A stretch of DNA of 64,000 nt from Nibribacter ruber (lineage in GTDB: Bacteria > Bacteroidota > Bacteroidia > Cytophagales > Hymenobacteraceae): the NCBI RefSeq assembly GCF_009913235.1, contig NZ_CP047897.1, positions 4,277,001-4,341,000 on the forward strand, in the 5' to 3' direction. The position numbers were made by a program, and so were the translations under genes. The notes below the pieces were generated by a model. That model searched no databases and was not told where the DNA came from. It saw only the letters and a program-made list of their open reading frames with translations. This document shows positions 1 through 7,807 of the stretch, one piece after another. Each line of letters begins with the position of its first letter. Positions within the stretch are counted from its first letter, which is position 1.

Positions 1-454
1 CGACGTCCTGTTGAAGGTGAACCTGGAGTATATCCGGTCGGCGGCCCAAGCCGATGAGTACCGCACTGAGCCTCCGTTCAAACTGCAGGGATCGTACCGC
101 AACATGAACAAGCTGGCAGAGAAGATCATGCCCATCATGAATGAGGCCGAACTGCACACCCTCATCTTGTCGCATTACCAATCAGAGTCCCAGACCCTGA
201 CCACGGGCGCCGAGGCCAATATGCTCAAGTTCAAGCAGCTCATCGGGGTAGCCACGCCAGAGGAAACCCAGCGTTGGGAAGACATCAAAACCGCCTTCGT
301 CAGAAACAACAAGCTCAAAGGATTCGGGGATGGCAACCAGGTAGGGCAGGTGCTGGCGCAGATGGAGAACATCTCTGACGGCCTTTCTGGAATTAAGCAG
401 GTGCTGGGAGAGAGGCAGGTTCTGACCACTCCGCCAACCCCTCTGTCAAATTGA
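1..454 (+). CDS. DNA repair ATPase, C-terminal part (partial)
   Basis: The frame is open from the left edge (codons in phase from base 2) to a TGA at 452-454, so only about the last 150 residues of a longer protein are present. The visible part is mostly helical and contains the segments PFKLQGSYRNMNKLAEKI and SQTLTTGAEANMLKFK, which I recognise as the C-terminal end of the very large AAA-type proteins annotated DNA repair ATPase in Bacteroidota. The ATPase motifs would lie outside the window, so the assignment rests on this tail alone. The protein would be cytoplasmic. A dispersed palindrome begins 16 bases after the stop, and a separate gene on the same strand starts at 556. Confidence 0.6.
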   Translation, partial: DVLLKVNLEYIRSAAQADEYRTEPPFKLQGSYRNMNKLAEKIMPIMNEAELHTLILSHYQSESQTLTTGAEANMLKFKQLIGVATPEETQRWEDIKTAFVRNNKLKGFGDGNQVGQVLAQMENISDGLSGIKQVLGERQVLTTPPTPLSN

Positions 455-470
455 TAGCCGAATCCTAAAA

Positions 471-514
471 AGTCGTTTTTGAGCTGTTTTACCCAAAACT
501 GCCCAAAAACGACT
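471..514. repeat. Dispersed palindrome (family A)
   Basis: Arms AGTCGTTTTTG and CAAAAACGACT pair over 11 bases, then continue AGCTGTTTT/AAAACTGC around ACCC. It lies just after the ATPase stop codon. Confidence 0.9.
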
Positions 515-555
515 TTAGTCAACATTAAGCGATTATCCACCTAGTCTTAACCTGA

Positions 556-969
556 ATGGCCCAGTTTCATCATACATTTTCAGACCCGTTCAGCTCAGAG
601 GAAGTGGATTTGGGTTACGTAGACGGTGGCCAGCTCAAGCAGGTTTTCCGGGAATTTGCGTGGGAGGAGTGGCTTCAGAAGATGGAAGACTCTGCCATTG
701 ATGATTTTCATTTTTCGCCCACCTTGAATGTTTTTCAAAAAGAGCAGAAGCGGGAAATGCTGCTGTCTGCCCTAAAAGACAAGGGGAAGCTTATTTTCTA
801 TGTGTCTTACCGGCGGCCGCAAAAGGTGAAAAGGCTGTTCGGGCTCATGGAAAGGTTTGAGGAGAAATACACCACTGAGGTATTAGACCAAACCAAAGAG
901 CAAGCCGCCCAACTGCTTCAGGCATTCATAGAGGGAGACGCAGCCTACCTGAATGAAAAAGTAAAGTAA
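556..969 (+). CDS. Conserved hypothetical protein, 137 aa
   Basis: An ATG-started reading frame of 137 codons with coding-like composition, in the same orientation as the ATPase upstream and the DinB gene downstream. The product is acidic to neutral, rich in E, K, F and Q, with no signal peptide or membrane segment, so a cytoplasmic helical protein is expected. I do not recognise a domain. It contains aromatic patches (FREFAWEEWLQ, YVSYRRPQ) typical of a small folded protein. It is separated from the ATPase by a family A palindrome and probably has its own transcript. Existence is likely from its coding character and the absence of a competing frame; function unknown. Confidence 0.6.
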   Translation: MAQFHHTFSDPFSSEEVDLGYVDGGQLKQVFREFAWEEWLQKMEDSAIDDFHFSPTLNVFQKEQKREMLLSALKDKGKLIFYVSYRRPQKVKRLFGLMERFEEKYTTEVLDQTKEQAAQLLQAFIEGDAAYLNEKVK

Positions 970-1142
970 ACGCGGCACATTAGCTCCTTTGGCTATTTTT
1001 GGTGAGAATACACAGGCGGTAAGAGAAAGAGCGGTGCCCTTTCCGGGAGGGAGTCTACTTCTTGGTTAGGGGGACTTTCCAGATACCCAGCCTTTCCTTA
1101 ACTTACCCGCTCTATCGGATCATATCCTTCACCTACAAAGCC

Positions 1143-1649
1143 ATGGACTTAAATCAAATATTGTTGCAAGAGTTTACCCGCGAAGCCAAAAGCACCCGCC
1201 GAATGCTGGAACGGGTGCCGGACGAAAAGTTGGACTGGCAGCCGCACGCCAAAAGCTTTTCCCTGGGTAAACTGGCCGCCCACGTGGCAGAAATCCCCAG
1301 TATGTTCATCAGCAATGTTCTGCAAACCGAGGAGACAGACTTTGTCAAGCAGAAATTCAAGCCCTTTCACGCAAGCACCACCCAGGAACTTGTAGACTTC
1401 CATGACCAGGTGGTGGCCCAGGTCACCGAGGCCCTCACCCAAGCCTCAGCTGAGGAGTTTGGCAAGACCTGGACGTTGCGGCACGGAGAGAACGTGATCA
1501 TGGCCATGCCCAAGGCGGCCGTCATCAGATCCGTGGCCATGAACCACCTTATCCATCACCGCGGGCAGCTGTCTGTGTACTTGCGTCTGCTGGACGTTCC
1601 GGTGCCGGGCATGTACGGCCCCACCGCCGATGAGGCCTTTGCTGGCTAA
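1143..1649 (+). CDS. DinB family protein
   Basis: A 168-residue protein of the DinB/YfiT-like four-helix fold, which usually binds a divalent metal through three histidines and is linked to bacillithiol or glutathione-type thiol transfer or damage response. The sequence shows the typical N-terminal helix (LLQEFTREAKSTRRMLERVPDEKLDWQP), a first His in the LAAHVAEIP segment, and the pair near the C-terminus in MNHLIHHRGQL, which fits the family metal site. I use the ATG at 1143 because the family begins at this helix; an upstream GTG at 1062 would add 27 unlikely residues. No signal peptide. The exact substrate cannot be read from sequence. Confidence 0.85.
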   Translation: MDLNQILLQEFTREAKSTRRMLERVPDEKLDWQPHAKSFSLGKLAAHVAEIPSMFISNVLQTEETDFVKQKFKPFHASTTQELVDFHDQVVAQVTEALTQASAEEFGKTWTLRHGENVIMAMPKAAVIRSVAMNHLIHHRGQLSVYLRLLDVPVPGMYGPTADEAFAG

Positions 1650-1673
1650 CTGTTCACCCACTTTTACCAAAGT

Positions 1674-1715
1674 CCCGTTTTTAGCTTCTTTTCTGAGAAA
1701 TAGGCTAAAAACGGG
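1674..1715. repeat. Dispersed palindrome (family A)
   Basis: Arms CCCGTTTTTAGC and GCTAAAAACGGG pair over 12 bases. Here TTTTTGGC is changed to TTTTTAGC with the matching change in the other arm. It lies 25 bases after the DinB stop. Confidence 0.9.
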
Positions 1716-1857
1716 TTTTGTGTTTTCCCTCCTTGCCCCAAAGGGCCTTCATTGCGCTTAGAACAGGCAAACTTTTGTGAGACTGTTGAAAAATTTCCTC
1801 CATCCGGCAAAACCCAACCTGCTAGAAAGTCCGTATTTCTACCATGACTTAAACATG

Positions 1858-1895
1858 CGTTTTTTGCTGGTTTTAAGGGAAACAGGCTATAAACG
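1858..1895. repeat. Degenerate dispersed palindrome (family A)
   Basis: CGTTTTTTGCTGGTTTT and GGGAAACAGGCTATAAACG resemble a decayed family A copy; pairing is imperfect. It lies between DinB and the desaturase promoter. Confidence 0.5.
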
Positions 1896-1961
1896 GTAAT
1901 CTTTAGAAGGAAAAGATGCCGGAGTCTGGTCCCGGTTGAATTAAAACTCGCGTAGAAAACG

Positions 1962-1994
1962 TTACCTTTAAAGTCAGTTATAGATATAAATTTG
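1962..1994 (+). promoter_or_regulatory. Bacteroidota-type promoter for the desaturase
   Basis: TAAATTTG at 1987-1994 matches the -7 consensus TAnnTTTG; TTA at 1962-1964 is a possible weak -33 element, 22 bases upstream. Transcription would start near 2000, leaving a leader of roughly 45 bases before the ATG at 2047. Confidence 0.5.
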
Positions 1995-2046
1995 TGCCGA
2001 AGGCGTATTATTCATCTGTAGCCTTCTCATCACCTAATTGTTATTT

Positions 2047-3114
2047 ATGGCGACGCCAAGATTTTTGCAACCCACCGGCTTTCACTCTGAGCTGAAAAAT
2101 AGGATTAATCAGTATTTCAAGGACCGGGGCACCTCGCCCACCGGCAACTACAAACTATACACCAAGGCGGTCATCCTGGTGGCAAGCCTTCTGTTCCTGT
2201 ACGTGCACCTGGTGTTCTTTACGCCTGCCACCTGGCTGGCCCTGGTAGAATGCGTATTGCTGGGCGGCGTGACGGCGGCCATTGGCTTTAACATCATGCA
2301 TGACGGCGGCCACGGCAGCTTCAGCAAGAAAAAATGGTTGAATGAACTGGCCGGTCTTTCCCTGAACGTGATGGGCGCCAACATTTTCATGTGGACCACC
2401 AAGCACAACGTCATTCACCACACCTACACCAATATTGACGGCGTAGACGATGACCTGGACGCGCGCCCGTTCCTGCGCCTCTGCGAGAACCAGAAACGCC
2501 TGGGCATACATAGATACCAGCATTTCTATTTCTGGGGAGCCTATTCCATGCTCTACATCTACTGGATTTTCTTTACAGACTACGTGAAGTACTTTACCCA
2601 GAAGGTAGGCGATATTCCTCTCAAGAAAATGAAGCGCTCTGAGCACATCTCGTTCTGGGCTTTCAAAGTGCAACACTTTTTAATGTTTGTGGTGGTGCCT
2701 ATTTACATGGTGGGGTTCTTGCCTTGGCTGGTAGGTTTCTTGGTATATGGCATGTTCACGGGTCTGGTACTCAGCATTGTGTTTCAGCTGGCACACACCG
2801 TAGAAGACGCCCATTTCCCGGTGGCCTGTGAGCAGACCAACAAGATTGAAGACGAATGGGCCATTCATCAGTTGCGTACCACGGCCAACTTCGCTACTAA
2901 AAACAAAGTGGTGTCTTGGCTAACCGGCGGATTGAATTTCCAGATAGAGCACCATTTGTTCCCTAAAATCTCCCACGTACACTATCCTGAGATCAGTAAA
3001 ATCATAAAACAGACTTGTGCTGAATACAAAATTCCGTATATTGAGTACGCAAAAACAAGAACGGCCATTGCTTCGCACATTTCTCACCTGAGATATCTGG
3101 CCAAAGCTGCATAA
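2047..3114 (+). CDS. Membrane fatty acid (acyl-CoA/acyl-lipid) desaturase
   Basis: A 355-residue integral membrane desaturase that uses a di-iron centre to introduce a double bond into a fatty acyl chain, adjusting membrane fluidity. All three histidine boxes are present: HDGGH (H85 to H89), HNVIHH (H120 to H125) and QIEHH (residues 299-303). The Q in the third box is typical of the front-end/linoleoyl-CoA desaturase-like subgroup common in Bacteroidota. Hydrophobic segments lie near residues 36-75 and 205-245. The ATG at 2047 is chosen over a TTG nine bases upstream. It stands alone between a TAnnTTTG promoter and a strong terminator, so it is likely a single-gene transcript. Regiospecificity cannot be deduced. 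Confidence 0.9.
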   Translation: MATPRFLQPTGFHSELKNRINQYFKDRGTSPTGNYKLYTKAVILVASLLFLYVHLVFFTPATWLALVECVLLGGVTAAIGFNIMHDGGHGSFSKKKWLNELAGLSLNVMGANIFMWTTKHNVIHHTYTNIDGVDDDLDARPFLRLCENQKRLGIHRYQHFYFWGAYSMLYIYWIFFTDYVKYFTQKVGDIPLKKMKRSEHISFWAFKVQHFLMFVVVPIYMVGFLPWLVGFLVYGMFTGLVLSIVFQLAHTVEDAHFPVACEQTNKIEDEWAIHQLRTTANFATKNKVVSWLTGGLNFQIEHHLFPKISHVHYPEISKIIKQTCAEYKIPYIEYAKTRTAIASHISHLRYLAKAA

Positions 3115-3140
3115 GCTCCCATACTCGATCTAACAAACAA

Positions 3141-3184
3141 AACGTCAAGGCCTGAATCCACCAGATTCAGGCCTTGACGTTTTT
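3141..3184 (+). terminator. Intrinsic terminator after the desaturase
   Basis: Arms AACGTCAAGGCCTGAATC and GATTCAGGCCTTGACGTT pair over 18 bases around a 4-6 base loop and run into a T5 tract. The T tract is also the first part of a family A half-site. Confidence 0.9.
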
Positions 3185-3200
3185 AGGCTGGTTTTAAGGA
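3178..3200. repeat. Family A half-site fused to a terminator
   Basis: CGTTTTTAGGCTGGTTTT resembles one arm of the family A palindrome; the complementary arm is missing. Its T-run is the terminator T-run. Confidence 0.5.
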
Positions 3201-3407
3201 TTAATTCAGGCTGAAGGAGAGGGGTAAGGTGGTTTGGGTGTTGAACCTGGTTTTTAAGCTATCATCTTGTGCCGTTATTGATGGGGCGCGGGCCAATGGC
3301 CAAAACGGTTTTCTTCTATTGGATTTCTTTGGGGCAGGGGTTATTTGCGTGGTTTGTTCTTATGCTTTTGTGCACGCATTCCGCTATTCCTTCGTAGTCT
3401 CTTTCTT

Positions 3408-3661
3408 CCGGTGCGCACTCCCTTTCTTGTTTCATTGTGTCTGCTATGCGCTCACGGCCGCGGGGCCCCGTCCTGGCCCTTCGCGCTGCTGTTGTTTGTG
3501 GGACTTTGTCCCCTCCGCCGCTCACCGCGGCGCACAAACACCAGAGGCGCTCAGGATCAGTACTGGTAAAGGTGGGGTCTGCTAAGGTCTGATGGTTGGT
3601 AAGGCTAATTGCAGGCAATAGCCTTGGCTGCCGCTGCAGAGTCGTTCGCGCTGGCGCACGG
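3408..3661 (+). repeat. Long GC-rich intergenic repeat (family C), copy 1
   Basis: This stretch is found again inverted at 32740-32993 and in part at 49431-49513. Shared blocks include GCGCTCACGGCCGCGGGG, TTGTTTGTGGGACTTTGTCC and GCACAAACACCAGAGGCGCT. It contains nested dyads such as GTTTGTG/CACAAAC. Open frames across it are not genes. With the terminators and family A copies it accounts for the 728-base gap between the desaturase and the S9 peptidase. Confidence 0.8.
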
Positions 3662-3740
3662 TTTTTATCTGCTTACACGTGACCGGCCCGGCCTTGCGGC
3701 CGTCTGCCGATTGTAGCGTCGTTCGGTGGAACGACGCTGC

Positions 3741-3778
3741 TGTTTTTGGCCTCTTTTCCAGAAAACAAGCCAAAAACA
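3741..3778. repeat. Dispersed palindrome (family A)
   Basis: Arms TGTTTTTGGC and GCCAAAAACA with inner TTTTC/GAAAA. The outer C:G pair of the consensus is replaced by a T:A pair. It supplies the T-run of the adjacent minus-strand terminator. Confidence 0.9.
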
Positions 3779-3810
3779 ACAAGGCCCGCTCCCATGGGAA
3801 CGGCCTTGTT
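3771..3810 (-). terminator. Intrinsic terminator after the S9 peptidase
   Basis: On the minus strand AACAAGGCC and GGCCTTGTT form a stem followed directly by GTTTTTGGC, which is the edge of the family A palindrome. Confidence 0.85.
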
Positions 3811-3842
3811 GACTACACTTATTAATCACTAGTCATTAATTA

Positions 3843-6005
3843 TTACTTCAGGTAGCGTTCAAAGAACTCATAGGTGCGGAGCATTTGGTCAATGCGTTGG
3901 CGGTTGTTGCCGGTGCGGGTGATTTCATGGGTGGCCCCGGGGTGGCGGACGTATTCTACGGGCCGGTTCAGGATTTTGAGGGCCTTGTAGAGCATTTCGC
4001 TTTGGATGACGCCCGTGCGTAGGTCATTTTCGCCGTGGAAGATGATGAGCGGCGTGGTGATGTTCTGCACGTAGGTGAACGGCGACTCGCTCTGGATGAT
4101 GGCTTTGTTTTCGGTCTCCCAAGGATAGCCGCCAAAGTAGTTTGGCACCAAACGCCAAGCGTTTCCTTCGCCAAAGAAGGTGGTCAAATCATACACGCCC
4201 CGCTGTGAGCAGGCCGCCTTGAAGCGCTTGTCATGACCCAAAATCCAGGAGACCAGGTAGCCGCCGTAAGACCCGCCCGTAACGGCCAGTTTAGACGTGT
4301 CGGCCCAGCCTTGGGCCACGGTTTTGTCAAGAGCGGTTAACACGTCGCTGGCCGGGCCGGCGCCCCAGTCCTTGATGTTGGCGCGCATGAACTCTTCGCC
4401 GTACCCACCAGAGCCGCGCGGGTTGCTGTACACCACGCCATAGCCCCTGGACGCGAAGTACTGGTACTCGTGCCACATGCTGCCCTCGCCGGGTCCCCAC
4501 ATGGCGGTAGGTCCTCCGTGAATCTCCAGCAAAAGCGGATATTTCTGACCGGCCGTAAAGTTGGTGGGCTTCATGACCCAGTATTCTATCGTTTGGCCTT
4601 TGTCATTGGTGAAGGTGTGTTTCTCTGGCTGGCTCAGCTTTTTGTTTTTCACCCAGTCATAATTGAAGGAGGTGAGGCGCTTGGCGTTTTTGGCATCGGC
4701 ATTGGCCGTGTAGAGCTCATTGGGGTTGGCTACTTCGGTCTTCACAAATACCAGTTGGCCTTTCTTCAAGTCAAAGCTGCCCACGCCGGCGGTAAAGTCG
4801 GTGAGCTGGGTGATTTTTTTGCTTTTCACATCGGCGCGGTTCAGGACGAAGCCCCCGTTAGACGGTGAGACAAAGTACAGGTTCCGTTCCTTTTCATCCC
4901 AGGTGAGGTTGCTTTTGGTACGATCATAAGGCAGGGAGACTGTGTTGGCCAGGGAACCGTCTACAGGCATGACGGCCAGCACCGGGTTCGCCACCTCCAT
5001 GACCGGGCTGTACTGGAAGGCCAGCATCTTGCCCGACGGGGACACGGACACGCCGTTGTAGGAGAAGCCTTTCTTAGAGACCAGCGTTTTAAGGCCCGTG
5101 CCGTCAGCGTTGATGAGGTAGATGGAATTCTCCAAGGCGCGGGTAGGGTTTTCCTCTGCGCTGGCATCTCCCTCAAAGACGATCTGTCTGCCATTGTTCA
5201 CAAACTGCCCGTTAGAGCTGGACACGAAACCAGGCGTCAAATCTTTGGCCGTTGCGCCCGGCTTGGTGTCTATGATGAAAATGTGAGATAGGCTGATGTT
5301 TGACGAGGTGGTAGACTCTTCCTGAAACGACAGTTGGTTGATGACCTTGGCCTTGTTGTCCTTCTCGTTCTGGTCCAGATAGCTTCTGATCTCAGCGAGG
5401 GAACCGTCTGGATTGGCTTTGGCGGCGTTGGGGCGCAGGTGCTCGTTCTGGAAGAAACCCGGTTTCTCATAAGACCATTTTGGCACATCGTGGGTGGGGT
5501 TGAGCAGCGAGTCTGCCAACAGTTCCCGCAAGGCTATGCCCGAGGTGAACAGGAGTTGTTGCCCATTTGGGCTCCACTGTGGTTGGCTGGCGCCGTATTT
5601 AAATTTGGTCAGCTGCACGGGCTCGCCGCCGGCAAAGGACATCAAAAAAATCTGAGGCTTGCCGTCTGCCACGCGCACGAAGGCCAGTTGCTTACCGTCT
5701 GGGCTCCAGGTGGGTTGGGATGAGTTGCTGGTGCCGTAGGTGAGCTGCCGCGCCGGGGCGCTGCCGTTGGCGGGTTGCAGAAACAGCTGCGTCACGTACT
5801 TGTACTCGTTTTTCTGGGCGGCGTCTGGCTCAATGCTGGTGACGGTAAAGGCCACCTGTTTGCCGTCTGGCGAAAGCGCCACTGATCCCATCTGCTTGAT
5901 TTTGAGCAGGTCTGTGATCTGGATGAGGCTGTTGTCCTGCTGCGCGAAACCACAGGAAAGGCTTACCCACCAGAAAAGCAGGAAAGCGAGGCATCTTTTG
6001 TTCAT
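3843..6005 (-). CDS. Secreted S9 family peptidase (prolyl oligopeptidase-like)
   Basis: A 720-residue serine peptidase of the acylaminoacyl-peptidase/DPP-IV type. It starts with a signal peptide (MNKRCLAFLLFWWVSLSCGFAQ), so the ATG at 6005 is preferred to one 23 codons upstream. The first part holds WD40-like/TolB-like beta-propeller repeats with SPDGKQ motifs, followed by an alpha/beta hydrolase domain. The catalytic triad is visible: S579 in GGSYGGY, D661 in HGENDLRTG and H693 in GATHEI. It should release short peptides from oligopeptides in the periplasm or at the surface, fitting the other exported peptidases nearby. It appears to be transcribed alone and ends in a strong terminator. Confidence 0.93.
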   Translation of the reverse strand: MNKRCLAFLLFWWVSLSCGFAQQDNSLIQITDLLKIKQMGSVALSPDGKQVAFTVTSIEPDAAQKNEYKYVTQLFLQPANGSAPARQLTYGTSNSSQPTWSPDGKQLAFVRVADGKPQIFLMSFAGGEPVQLTKFKYGASQPQWSPNGQQLLFTSGIALRELLADSLLNPTHDVPKWSYEKPGFFQNEHLRPNAAKANPDGSLAEIRSYLDQNEKDNKAKVINQLSFQEESTTSSNISLSHIFIIDTKPGATAKDLTPGFVSSSNGQFVNNGRQIVFEGDASAEENPTRALENSIYLINADGTGLKTLVSKKGFSYNGVSVSPSGKMLAFQYSPVMEVANPVLAVMPVDGSLANTVSLPYDRTKSNLTWDEKERNLYFVSPSNGGFVLNRADVKSKKITQLTDFTAGVGSFDLKKGQLVFVKTEVANPNELYTANADAKNAKRLTSFNYDWVKNKKLSQPEKHTFTNDKGQTIEYWVMKPTNFTAGQKYPLLLEIHGGPTAMWGPGEGSMWHEYQYFASRGYGVVYSNPRGSGGYGEEFMRANIKDWGAGPASDVLTALDKTVAQGWADTSKLAVTGGSYGGYLVSWILGHDKRFKAACSQRGVYDLTTFFGEGNAWRLVPNYFGGYPWETENKAIIQSESPFTYVQNITTPLIIFHGENDLRTGVIQSEMLYKALKILNRPVEYVRHPGATHEITRTGNNRQRIDQMLRTYEFFERYLK

Positions 6006-6291
6006 GTTCGGTTGGTGTGGAGGTTTGGAAGTAAGCGCTGGTGTAAATCTATCTTTTGCAAAGCCCAATGCCATTGCCAGAACCTACCTCTGCCTTTTAC
6101 GCGCACCATAGCCTCGCTACGCTGCTCAGAAAAGGCATCTGCAGAAGTCCGCTCTGCCTGTATTCGCCCGCAAAATCAAAATTGAAACCAGTTCTAAGGC
6201 GATATAAAAAGCCCTGCCTTAAATCTAGAAAAAATCCACCAACTCCTACCTTTCACGTGCCTTACTTTTCTGGTACCAAACGCTTGTCCCT

Positions 6292-6328
6292 CGTTTTTGG
6301 CATATTTCCTGGAAAACAAGCCAAAAAC
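6292..6328. repeat. Dispersed palindrome (family A)
   Basis: GTTTTTGGC and GCCAAAAAC arms around CATATTTCCTGGAAAACAA. It joins the minus-strand terminator of the 6400 gene. The rest of the gap between 6006 and 6399 holds nothing I can identify. Confidence 0.9.
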
Positions 6329-6365
6329 AAACGGGCTCTTATGATTTGTAAATCACAAGAGCCCG
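6322..6365 (-). terminator. Intrinsic terminator after the 6400-6642 gene
   Basis: Arms CGGGCTCTT and AAGAGCCCG with an inner TGATTT/AAATCA extension; on the minus strand the stem runs into TTTGTTTTTGG, the last part being the family A arm. Confidence 0.85.
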
Positions 6366-6399
6366 GGTGCACTTAATTTCCTGTCATCCTAAGCGGCGC

Positions 6400-6642
6400 C
6401 TACCGGGCTTGCTCAATCTGCTGGACAAGGTCCTCGTCAGATAAGCTGTCTAGCCAGTCTTTGGCTACCTCCAGCCTCACCGTCTGGGCCTGTCCGCTGG
6501 GCGTGCAGACCACCGTCACCTGGCCATTGTCTGTCTCACTGAGTTCGGTGGCTTTCTCTGCCGCGTCTCCCTCTAAGCCCGCATACGCCTGCACGCACGT
6601 CCAGGTAAGATTGTCCTTGTCCGTTACTTCCCGCTGAATCAT
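6400..6642 (-). CDS. Small acidic hypothetical protein, 80 aa
   Basis: An 80-codon gene with its own strong terminator, which is the best evidence that it is real. The product is acidic (many D and E), soluble and without a signal peptide. It begins MIQREVTDKDNLTWTCVQAYAGL, looks like beta strands followed by a C-terminal helix rich in leucine and acidic residues (WLDSLSDEDLVQQI), and contains two cysteines. I do not recognise a family. The ATG at 6642 is preferred to a TTG three codons upstream. No conserved partner adjoins it, and no function is proposed. Confidence 0.65.
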   Translation of the reverse strand: MIQREVTDKDNLTWTCVQAYAGLEGDAAEKATELSETDNGQVTVVCTPSGQAQTVRLEVAKDWLDSLSDEDLVQQIEQAR

Positions 6643-6651
6643 GTCTGTCAA

Positions 6652-7148
6652 TTAGAAATTAGAAATTAAAAATTACGAATTGGGTTTAACGTGATTATGC
6701 TGGAAAAGGTAGACCGTCCTCCGTTTTTGGCCTGTTTTCTGGGAAATAACCTTAAAACGGGTTGTTGAGGAGATGTGAAGATGTGTAGATGTGAAAATTT
6801 GAGGATTTGAAAATTTGAGAAGGAGGGGATATGAAACTTATGACTCCCTCACTATTGTCATCCTGAAAGGATCTTGGGGGCAAGTTAGATAGGCCGTTGC
6901 CAAACGTCAATATCTCTGCTTCAAGTTTATAACTTGGAGCTTTGGTTGGGGCAAGTTTATAAACTTGTGAAAACCGCATTCTTCCTTCTTTCCACCAACG
7001 CAAGTTTGGAAACTTGCTCCTAGGTTACCCACAAGTTACCTCTCCGCTCAAACTTTCGGGAGGGATAATTTTACATCTCCACATCTCCAAATTCACTCAA
7101 TCACTCATTCACTCATTCACTCAATCACTCAATCACTCATTCACTCAA
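6652..7148. other. Gene-free stretch of short repeats
   Basis: About 500 bases without a credible gene. It holds AT-rich direct repeats (TTAGAAATTAGAAATTAAAA), a degenerate family A copy at 6721-6760 (CCGTTTT/AAAACGG), GATGTG-rich repeats near 6772-6815, a GTCATCCTGAAAGGATCTTG block at 6857-6876 that recurs in the 46.7 kb inverted repeat, CAAGTTTATAAACTTG dyads near 6951-6970, and a run of TCACTCAT/TCACTCAA units at 7095-7148 that recurs at 28117-28145. Confidence 0.7.
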
Positions 7149-7150
7149 CG

Positions 7151-7807
7151 TCACCCAGCAAAGTCAAAGGCATTGATGTAGCCGGCCATGTTTTCCAGAA
7201 AAAGATGAACGTGAAAGCCGTCTCCTAAGGCATGGTGGAGGGCGATGCTGAGCGGGAGGAAAACCTTCTCCTCACGGGTTTCCAGCCGTCCGAAGGCGAT
7301 TTTGGGAATGCCCGGGTCTTGTTGGTTGATCTGGAAGGCGTGTTCCATGCCTTTGAAAGGAAACCACGGCAGCGTGGTCACGTGCAGGTTGTCTGGGCCC
7401 TGGTAGCCATGGAAAAGGCCAGGGCTGGATTTTACTTCCTGAATCACCTGTTGGGCCGAAGCGCAAAAATCAGTCAGCGAGTCCTGGAACGGGAAGTGCG
7501 CGAAAGCAATGGTCTGGTTGTCTTTGAGCAGCGTGGTGGAAATGTCCAGGCCATCGTACTTGATCGGTTTTCCGTCTTCCAGGCGGTATAGGAAATTCTC
7601 AGTGGTTCTGGCGGCTTGCAGGGTCACGTACAAGTAAGCCAGAAACACCGAAGTCTGGGTGCGCTTGCAATAGGCGTAAAGCGGCGTAAGGTCTACCTCG
7701 GTGTGCACGTTAAAGAACGGCTGGTCAAAATTCTTGAAGAAGGTAAACTGCTCTTCGCGGTCCCAGCCTTGCAAAAGAATGGGTTGTTTACTGTATCTGG
7801 AAGTCAT
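7151..7807 (-). CDS. Chloramphenicol acetyltransferase-like protein (CatA type)
   Basis: A 218-residue protein, the normal length of type A chloramphenicol O-acetyltransferases, trimeric cytoplasmic enzymes that transfer acetyl from acetyl-CoA to the drug. The catalytic motif HHxxxDG is intact as HHALGDGFHV (H191-H192), and the family N-terminal pattern (YSKQPILLQGWDREEQF, FFNVHTEVDLTPLY) is present. Overall it resembles the chromosomal CatA-like proteins of Bacteroidota rather than the classic plasmid enzymes, so resistance is not certain. The start codon overlaps the end of the Crp-family gene upstream by 20 bases, so the two are translated from one mRNA and the regulator probably controls it. 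Confidence 0.88.
   Translation of the reverse strand: MTSRYSKQPILLQGWDREEQFTFFKNFDQPFFNVHTEVDLTPLYAYCKRTQTSVFLAYLYVTLQAARTTENFLYRLEDGKPIKYDGLDISTTLLKDNQTIAFAHFPFQDSLTDFCASAQQVIQEVKSSPGLFHGYQGPDNLHVTTLPWFPFKGMEHAFQINQQDPGIPKIAFGRLETREEKVFLPLSIALHHALGDGFHVHLFLENMAGYINAFDFAG

Noticed and set aside
3229-3585. Open frames on both strands between the desaturase and the S9 peptidase
   Set aside because: They read through family C, which recurs elsewhere in other frames and orientation.
6752-7003. 83-codon minus-strand frame
   Set aside because: It spans family A and short AT-rich repeats; no signal of translation.
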